DNA of 64,000 nucleotides from contig JBANDB010000011.1 in the NCBI GenBank assembly GCA_037576215.1, positions 1,674,001 through 1,738,000 on the forward strand, in the 5' to 3' direction. The notes under the pieces are model-generated. The model searched no databases and had not been told where the DNA came from. It was given only the letters and a program-made list of their open reading frames with translations. Below are positions 56,831-64,000 of the stretch, piece by piece. The stretch comes from Armillaria gallica. Lineage: Eukaryota > Basidiomycota > Agaricomycetes > Agaricales > Physalacriaceae. The first letter of the stretch is position 1; each line of letters opens with the position of its first letter. The position numbers were made by a program, and so were the translations under genes.

Positions 56831-58229
56831 ATGTCTACTACTCTCATTTCGGTTGACCAAATACCATTTTTTAAAATATATACCTGGTACGTTCATATCA
56901 CGCTGGTCGTTTTGGGATCTGACGACCATAAAGTTGCGGCTCTGGCTTTGATCTTGTGGGACCATTGCCTAACGCTCGCTGAAGAAGTAGCAACGATGTG
57001 GGGGCCTCTGAACGAGCGCATTCTTACAAAAGTTATCCACTTATCGAATCGCTACTTTACGGAAGCTGTGCTGATATACCGTTTTTATGGTCTGTACATA
57101 CACTTCATATTCCTGGGATATCACTCACCCATGGTTTTAGTGACGAGCCAACCATCACATGCTAATAACGAGGTCAGCGCCCGAAATTTCGTGTTGCATT
57201 TGTGATAACCTGATGCTCGTATCATATCTAGAAGTAAGCTTATTCCGCTATCCTTGTTGAAAGAAGTCATTCACATATGCTCAGCTGCGAAGCAGCAATT
57301 TGGCTGAGCTATGCATCCGCTATCATCGCCGCTAATATTTCACAATGTGGGTTGTACGGTGGTCCGTTTTAATCTAGTCATGACTGACCACCTGACTGTA
57401 GTCTACATCATGATGCGAGCATATCGCCTTTGGTATCACAGGCAAACTGTTCGCAGGACATTGCTTGTTGTATTTGGTATCGGCATAACAGCCATCACAA
57501 TTCTTTCGGCCCTGTCGGTTTTGAGTTACTTGAGAACTGGAGGTAAACGTCGTCTCCATTTCAGAACCTCATTGCTAACATTTACCGGTAGCTAAATCCC
57601 AGAATGTCTGCAACATGGAAAGTATACCGAAGATAATGACTTGCACGTTAGGTGTTTTGGTGCGTCCGTTGCCCTCAAAGAATTATCCGTTTTCTGATTT
57701 TCCCTAGTTGCTTTTCGATGTCTTTGTGATTCTTATCGCCGTCTACAGTGCCCTCGAAGAGCCGCGTCGTCCTGAAAACAGTGTTGTAGATTCACTGAGG
57801 CGTGATGGCGCCCGGACCTACTTGGTCAGCTACCTTGTCATATCACCTCAATTTAGTCTCTAACCATCTTATCAGACAATATTCAGTACGCAGCGACTAC
57901 CCGTCCTTTTCTGTATCGATTTGATCTCCACTTATAGTGTTATGGCTGCTGCTGCTGGTGTCTTCCGTCGCAATGGAGGTAAGCGTGTAACATTGGACAT
58001 GTTCTACTTCTTATTCTACTATATTTCTGTCAGGCGACCTTATTTTTTTCTTTACTTACGTGCGCATTTCTTTTATCCTATCAGATCAATACGCTCACAT
58101 CTCTAGCTCAGCCTTGTGTGCTCCCTGAATGCAAATATCGCCGCCCGAATGCATCTTCGTGTAGAAGGCCTCAGACTTCTTGTTCATACGCATCCTGTTA
58201 CTGTCTACCGAGGTTCAATAGAAGACTGA
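56831..58229 (+). CDS. DUF6533 family membrane protein, copy B
   Basis: Exon 1 starts at ATG 56831 (MSTTLISVDQIPFFKIYTW). After a short intron come VAALALILWDHCLTLAEEVA, MWGPLNERILTKVIHLSNRY and FTEAVLIYRF. Then CEAAIWLSYASAIIAANISQ, YIMMRAYRLWYHRQTVRRTL, VVFGIGITAITILSALSVLS, MESIPKIMTCTLGVLV, DVFVILIAVYSALEEPRR, STYSVMAAAAGVFR and a C-terminal MHLRVEGLRLLVHTHPVTVY ending SIED at 58227-58229. Every exon has a counterpart in copy A, with similar intron positions. The C-terminal exon needs an acceptor CTCTAG at about 58105. No certain lesion. Function unknown, as for the family. Confidence 0.65.
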
Positions 58230-58605
58230 CATTCGCGGCACATCTGGAGTATCATGCCCGGGGACGAGCGAGACCAGACTTGATTGATTCATGATGATTC
58301 ATGTACAAATGTAGTAGTACTGCGTAATTCACTTCCAGTAATCTGAAAAACGCACATTTCCGAAGAAGGTTGGCAACGCTCCTAGAGTCCTCAAGCTCAA
58401 GGCCTCAGGTTTTACACCGGAGTGTTCAACAACAAAGTTTGAGCGACAAGTGTCCGCCATAGTGCCTGCGCCTAGGACCTTGCTTTTTCTTGCTCGTCGG
58501 AAACAGCCAAAGCAGCCGTCAATATCCAACTTCACTACATAAGAGTCTCGGGTTGGAGTAGAATATCTAGTAGTAGTTTACATGTAACAGCGCGGATAAT
58601 CCATC

Positions 58606-59215
58606 TCAGGTCGACAGCTGAGGGCCACGGTTCCAGGTATGTGCACCAACGACGACTGTATCTGTACTACGGCGGATGCGTACGGTGTATATGGGTACAG
58701 GTCCGTACCGTGACCACCTTCTGAGCTTGGACGAGACGAGCATACGCTCCACTTCCTTTGTGAAGCAGTTCCAGGTGGGTTCCTTGTTCGACGACCGGTT
58801 CATCTCCCATGACGAATATGACGCCGGTGACTTGATCGTGAGCAATGGAGACGGTTGTACGTCCTGAAAACAATTCGATGGAGGAATAGACGGGGTATCC
58901 TTTTCTGACTTACCTGCAGCAGCCTTGTTCAGCACGCCATGCACGATTCCCCCGCTCTGAGTGTCCAAAGCACCAGTTGGGTCATCGAGAAGAAGTTGTG
59001 TGAGGATCCGATGCATTGGCTCTCTCAATGGCAACAAGTTGTTTCTGACCACCACTAAGCAGGAATCCTCGCTCGCCGTGGAATGATAGTACAGAGGTTG
59101 ACATGGTCGACGGCAGATTACACTTGACGCCCGGGAAAAGATATAGGGAATGAATGCTGAGTAACACCTGCTCCCTCAGGCAGATGGGACAATGGGTTGC
59201 AATCCATCTCGCCAC
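58606..59215 (-). pseudogene. ABC-B transporter nucleotide-binding domain relic
   Basis: The minus strand reads ERGFLLSGGQKQLVAIERAN, the ABC signature, then after a one-base frame change LLLDDPTGALDTQSGGIVHG (Walker B and D-loop, usual form LLLDEATSALD). A 50-bp intron (about 58867-58914) leads to RTTVSIAHDQVTGVIFVMGD, with the H-loop His, and VEQGTHLELLHKGSGAYARL. This is the C-terminal end of an MDR/STE6-type exporter. Walker A and all membrane spans are missing; the catalytic Glu after Walker B is Asp. The frameshift lies near 59020. Remaining upstream minus frames (to about 59545) are not recognisable. Confidence 0.75.
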
Positions 59216-60950
59216 GAAAAGTATACTATGAGATGGGCGGTATATTTACCCAAAGGATATCAACGATTCGACTTTAGGCTGGTGAGAAAAATGGCTCTAG
59301 TCGTCCCCGGAGAAAGATTGTCACGTATCGCCACTCGGCGCAGCTGGTACATGAAGGGCGAAAGGAAATGGCGTATGTAAGAACAGTAAAGTGCTGATCC
59401 TAGGAGGAAAGGGACGCCTCGTGCGCATGATGACCGGTTTTTCTCTTCTCACACCCAATTGCTGGTCCCTTGATATAAAGGTGATCATTATCTCCCCCGA
59501 ATTGTGTACTAAAGATTTCCATGATCTCCAAAGGCAGTGATCCATGAGAGCGTCAATGGGATCCCGAGGAAGATGCGAACGACGATCGGCGCTGACTAAT
59601 AAATAGTAGCTCTTTCGCTCAGCTCCGATCGCCGCCAGAAAACATGCCGTATAGGAGACATGTCTGCGTCCGAAGAGCTCCTGGCGAAGGCTCGAGGTGA
59701 GGTGCTTCTTCAGAGTTCAGCTGCCGGCCGACGAACTAGGAAGGGGCTAAGCTCTCCAAATGGAATGATCGCAATGCTAGGCATTACTGTTTAAGGGAGT
59801 AGTGTTTGCACTAGAGGAACACGCGGAAGGAAACTAGGGCGAGGATGTTACACGGAGAGAAAAGATGAGGACAAGAGATGGGGAGCGGTACTGTCCAAGC
59901 GACGCAGCAAAAACGACATGCGGGCTACGATGATGTTAGGTCTGCTAGACTGTACAGCAGACATAAATTCCAGGGTGCAGAAGATGGACCTCCCGGTGCG
60001 GATCTCTGTGCTGGGTATAATTGCCAGAAATGCGTTGAGCAATGCTTGTACCAAGCGGAGCACGTCCACGTCTGTTGCACAATCCTGTAAGAAGTTCCTT
60101 ATGTAGCGGTCAGACAGATTGATGAAACACGAGAAGAGAAGCAGCTCACGATAGGTGCCGCTTCACGATGCGTGTACAAAGAGTGTATCATCGTTAAAAA
60201 TGGTAGTAATTGTTGCACTTCACACAGGTGCATGCAAGGTAGTAGGACGTATTCTGGACTGCAGAAGGTAGGTTCTTGTCAAGTCAGCCAAGCTGCGCTT
60301 ATTCAAATTTTGAGAAACACTCACCCTATAAACCGACGGGGAAGGACGATTTGATTTCAAGGAATAGTTTGCCGACAGAAAGCTGTCAATAACGGATACC
60401 GCCACGATGGGAGGGAAAGCTCACGCCCTGGTCACTGCTTGAGTGTGATTGCTTTCTCCAGTGCACCCTACTGGATTCAAACGATCCGACTTCTTAGTCC
60501 TGCTTTGCAGGCTCGATCGTGCCGATATATATTTTCAGGCACCGTCACGGGCATCTCCAAGCCTTGCTCCTCGTGATATACAGGCAAGGAAAGTGCCAAA
60601 GGTAACGGTACGCCATGAATACATCTCGGAGGCGTACGCGGCGAGAGTTCAGGTGTGACAGTCATGTTACTGATACTCGTATTAGACTCTACGACAGACG
60701 CGCCCGTGGGGAGAAGAGAGCTTGTACGCGTCGTCGCCGTCATCGTCGACGGGTTATGCGCGTCTCTCTCTGTCCGTATCATGATGAGCCCCGCCTGATG
60801 TCCAACCCAACAAAGGGCCTCGGCGACGAGCGTGACCTCAGCATACTCACCAGCCGCCAGCATCCTCGAGTGGATGCCGCTCAGACACACGTCGTTCTTG
60901 AGAATATCGGTCTCCAGGACGCCTAGAAAGACCTTCATGCACTAGCATCG
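59216..60950. other. No gene supported
   Basis: The minus frame 60477-60938 (153 codons, Thr/Ser/Pro-rich middle) and the overlapping plus frame 60615-60926 are open. Neither has motifs or splice partners, and they shadow each other. Possible exon relic of the neighbouring transporter region; undecided. Confidence 0.3.
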
Positions 60951-60979
60951 AGCTTCAACACGCCGAGTAAGGGATTTCG

Positions 60980-61190
60980 ACAACTGCCTGGCGCATACCG
61001 GGCAAAAGCGGGAGCCTTGAGGACAGGAAAAATTCCAGGATTGTAAGGAGAAGTGAATTTATAAGATCTGTAGGGGATTGGATGGGTATTGCAACTCGAG
61101 GAGCGGTGAGTAGCTCGCTCACTTCGCTCACCAGGTCCGTGTATTCAAACTCCGAGTTATAAACTCCGCTATCCCAATCACGGTCCCAAC
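60980..61190 (-). repeat. Duplicated segment, partner at 50.40-50.62 kb
   Basis: See the partner entry. This copy has the longer open minus frame (60955-61248) with SEFEYTDLVSEVSELLTAPR, and LLTILEFFLSSRLPLLPGMR. A functional gene is not shown. Confidence 0.6.
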
Positions 61191-61249
61191 GTCGTCGCAT
61201 TTGAAATTGAGGGTCGTACCGACACGAATGTCCGAGCTCGCTTAGCACT

Positions 61250-61984
61250 AGGCTTCAGAGGACATTTAACCACATGGAAAGCGGGCGACCCTTGCTAAGT
61301 ATTCCATCGACAGTCATGTATGGAAAGACCTTCCCACCCCCTCTAGGGTACTCGTTGCATCCGTCCCTCATCCTCTCATGTATGTATCGTCCGTTTCACT
61401 AGGGTTAACTTATATATCGAACCGGTATTCAAGGGCTTCCACAATGCGGTTGTGTATTTATGAGCGGCAAGGGTTTGAGTCTTTCTCATTATTTTCAAGC
61501 TGTTCAGTTTCTAGCCAAGACTTGTCCGTTGCTGAGAGGTCGCTCTATCTACCAGAGATCTTGACCCTTGTGGTGAGTGCTTCCTCAATGGGAACGGTAA
61601 CTCGAACTGAAATAGGTGCATGTGAAGAAATGAAGATTCGCATAATGATCAGATCGTATGTTACATCAATCAGCATTACCCCGCAGGCAAGATGTTGCCG
61701 AGCTGGAGATGAACAACCGCCGAACGTAAGTTGTTTGACAGGCATCATGCAGCTTCGCAACATCCTGATGATTCTGTTCTCTTCGATTCAACGTAGTCAA
61801 CTTAGTACGGCGCCTAAATGTAGATGATAGAACTGAGACCTAGCACTGCGGCGATTGTCAGCCATTCAAGGTGATGTGTGATGCTGGGCCTCAGTTTCGT
61901 TTCCCGGCCGCTATGTGGGAATACTTACCTACCTTTCCTTCTCTCAACGTTTCGCAGGACTAGTGTTTTCATTCCACCATCGTC
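61250..61984. other. Upstream region of MFS gene
   Basis: The plus frame 61378-61827 is open but no motif was found. Near 61876-61884 a CTGGGCCTC and near 61925 TACCTACCTTTCC pyrimidine tract precede the MFS start, as is usual in fungal promoters. Confidence 0.3.
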
Positions 61985-64000
61985 ATGACTGCACCACAGA
62001 CACCTAATGAGGTGGGGACCGAAAAGAATGAAGTAGCTAGTGATTCAGAGGTAATCACCGTCCCAATGAGTAGGGCGCAGCTGGTGCTCGTCTTTGGGTA
62101 TGCCCCTCGTTCTCTTCGATCTACAAGATTATATTGAAATTTGAGCAGTGCCTTTATGCTCGTATTCCTCCTCATTTCTCTTGATCAAACCATTATTTCA
62201 ACCGCACTTCCAACCATCACCTCTCATTTCCAAGCGGTATCCGATCTTTCTTGGATTGCAAGCGCTTATTTCTTACCTCAGGTAACTCTACGAACTTGAG
62301 AGTCTTCAAAAACACTATTAACCATCTCCCCTGTTGTAGGCTGGGCTGATGCTTTTCTTTGGACGTATCCTGAGCATTTCTTCTCCGAAGATAATTTGTC
62401 TTGCGGTCATAGCTATCTTCGAAATTGGGAGCCTCTTTTGCGCAGTGGCACCTTCGGTTAATTTCCTGATCTTTGGAAGAGCTTTTGCGGGTGTTGGCGC
62501 TTCCGGTCTCGGCATTTCCTGCATGTATATTGTTGCAAAAGTATTGTTTCTTTACTTTCTTTTATTCTAATGGAAAGCTGAGATCATGTAGATCACAACC
62601 GTTCGACAAAGACCTGTATTTATGGGTCTCTTTGGTGCGGTGTATTCAGTTTCGTCGATTGTTGGACCACTTATTGGCGGAACACTTTCGGGTTTGTTCA
62701 CCGTGAAATGAGTTTCTCGACCTGGCTGATTATACGTTGCAGATCACGTCTCATGGCGGTAAGTGAATCTAGGGTCCCCCGCGTATGATTCGTATTTATT
62801 ATCTGCTTGGAAATTCTTCTAGGTGGTGCTTCTGTAAGCGGCTTTCTTAGTGTATTTATGGTCGCTAATCCCACTTTACAGACGTCAACCTTCCAGTAAG
62901 TATAGAATTCTTTCCGTATCAATGAATTGTTTAGGAAATTCTGACCATTATAGATTGGGGGCGTGGCCTTCACGGCAGTCGCCCTGTCGTTGCCTCAAAT
63001 TACAATAAAAAACTGCGGTCAGTCTACTTGGGAAACCTGGCGATGTCTTGATTGGATAGGGGTATTTCTAAGCATAGCCGTTGTAACTTTGTTTCTTCTC
63101 CCTGTTCAATGGGGCGGGAATGAAAGGCCGTGGAGTGACCCGGTCGTCATTGTGCCTCTCGTTTTGGTACGTGATATATCAATGCAGGAACATCCTTCGT
63201 TCAGTCTTTGACACAGTCCGGTGTCACACTTGCGATATTCATAGCATGGGAGTACAGAAAAGGTCTGGAGGCTCTTCTTCCATTGGATATGTTCATGCGT
63301 CGTAACATGCTTGGCGTATGCTTACATTCGGTCAGTAGTAGTAATTACGTCCGGCATCCTTATGCAACTCACCGCGTATCTCCAGTTCTTCTGTGACATG
63401 TGCTTCATGATTGCGAGCGTATGTTTCGAATTCTTCGCATTGCCTATCTGACTCGTAGAACTCCCCTACGTCCAGTATTATTTGGTACGAGGAGTTGCGA
63501 CTGATTCATACTATCGCTCTATATTTCTGTTTCAGCCATTCTTATATCAATTACGAGGTCATTCTGCCACGAAGTCGGGCATAGATATCATTCCCTTCAT
63601 GATGTGCGTATCTCTACTCCCTTGATAAGCCTATTTATCATTTGTTTCGTTTCAGCGCCGGAATTTTAGGTATGCATGCAATCCTTCTACCCAGATTCTT
63701 CTACTTCATCAACTGTCGAAAGCTTCTGTTCTTTCCGGCATCTGCATTTCTGTGAGTTTTGCTCGTTGTAAAAGATTCAACCCTCCTCAGGACCGCAATC
63801 TAGAAACTGGGTTACGCGTGGCCGTTCTTGTTCTTTGGACCACTCGCTGGGGCAGTCGCATCGGGATTGATGTTCAGTCTCAATATGAATTCCTCATTCG
63901 CTCGCATAGCTGGGTACCAAATTTTGATGGGAGCCGGGCTGGGGGTTTCTCTTCAAACTTCGGTGTGACAGTTCATCTAGCGTGTCTAGAATATTAGTGA
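61985..64000 (+). CDS. MFS drug/metabolite efflux transporter (DHA2-type), 3' partial
   Basis: Starts [20 protein letters not shown] at 61985, an acidic cytosolic tail, followed by [20 protein letters not shown]. Exons 61985-62097, 62149-62281, 62340-62540 and 62592-62691 join in phase; further short exons follow. Motifs: [40 protein letters not shown] (motif A region), and GPLIGG with [20 protein letters not shown] (antiporter motif C area). A longer loop GNERPWSDP and spans [45 protein letters not shown] and [20 protein letters not shown] follow. The pattern is that of 14-span proton antiporters exporting toxins, drugs or own metabolites. The frame reaches [17 protein letters not shown] near the edge, where a GTGTGACAG donor suggests another intron; the gene leaves the window. 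No lesion seen. Confidence 0.85.

Noticed and set aside
60477..60938. 153-codon minus frame
   Set aside because: Overlaps an equally open plus frame and shows no family signature; left unannotated as a gene.
61378..61827. 149-codon plus frame upstream of the MFS gene
   Set aside because: No signal, domain or conserved phrase; the minus strand is equally open.

Overview
The window looks like nuclear DNA of a mushroom-forming basidiomycete (Agaricomycetes-like). Genes are broken by many 45-60 bp GT..AG introns, there are no operons, and the recognisable families are typical of that group: KDZ transposase with a CxC2 cysteine cluster, Tle1-like (DUF2235) hydrolase, DUF6533 membrane proteins, a 14-TM MFS efflux pump, degraded P450s and an ABC-B relic. 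No tRNA, rRNA or CRISPR array was recognised. Exon boundaries are my own reading of splice signals; no homology search was run, so family names rest on motifs.

Layout. 0.2-2.7 kb: a broken REG1-like (DUF1752) phosphatase-regulator gene. 3-6.8 kb: sparse, with a small secreted-protein candidate, one two-exon unknown gene and a 106-bp tandem repeat. 6.9-14.3 kb: a gene with a 290-bp exon+intron tandem duplication, a CxC2/KDZ transposase gene on the minus strand, and three small genes of unknown function, two of them convergent and apparently related. 16.7-18.1 kb: a RING-like gene with a four-times repeated 14-bp promoter motif. 18.8-21.2 kb: an unknown two-exon gene, a triplicated ~110-bp unit, a viroplasmin/RNase H1-N-like gene and a duplicated ~130-bp block in a divergent promoter. 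21.2-30.5 kb: two paralogues of an undescribed two-domain family (here called GG/WW) flanking an unknown gene and a homeodomain-like gene with an in-frame stop.

30.5-44.5 kb is repeat-rich and gene-poor: a 401-bp MITE-like element, a tRNA-like sequence, a 366-bp element with perfect 28-bp inverted termini, kinase-like relics, and a strongly CpG-depleted block (about 33.7-39.5 kb). Part of that block is a decayed copy of a segment that survives CpG-rich at 42.9-44.3 kb.

45.5-64 kb is again genic: an apparently intact DUF2235 hydrolase, two DUF6533 paralogues about 8 kb apart, two P450 relics in opposite orientation (one cut short, one without the heme cysteine), an ABC-B transporter relic, and an MFS transporter running off the right edge. 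This resembles a decaying metabolite/transport cluster built by local duplication. The best candidates for something little described are the GG/WW family, the small paralogous genes near the KDZ transposase, and the copy-specific CpG decay.
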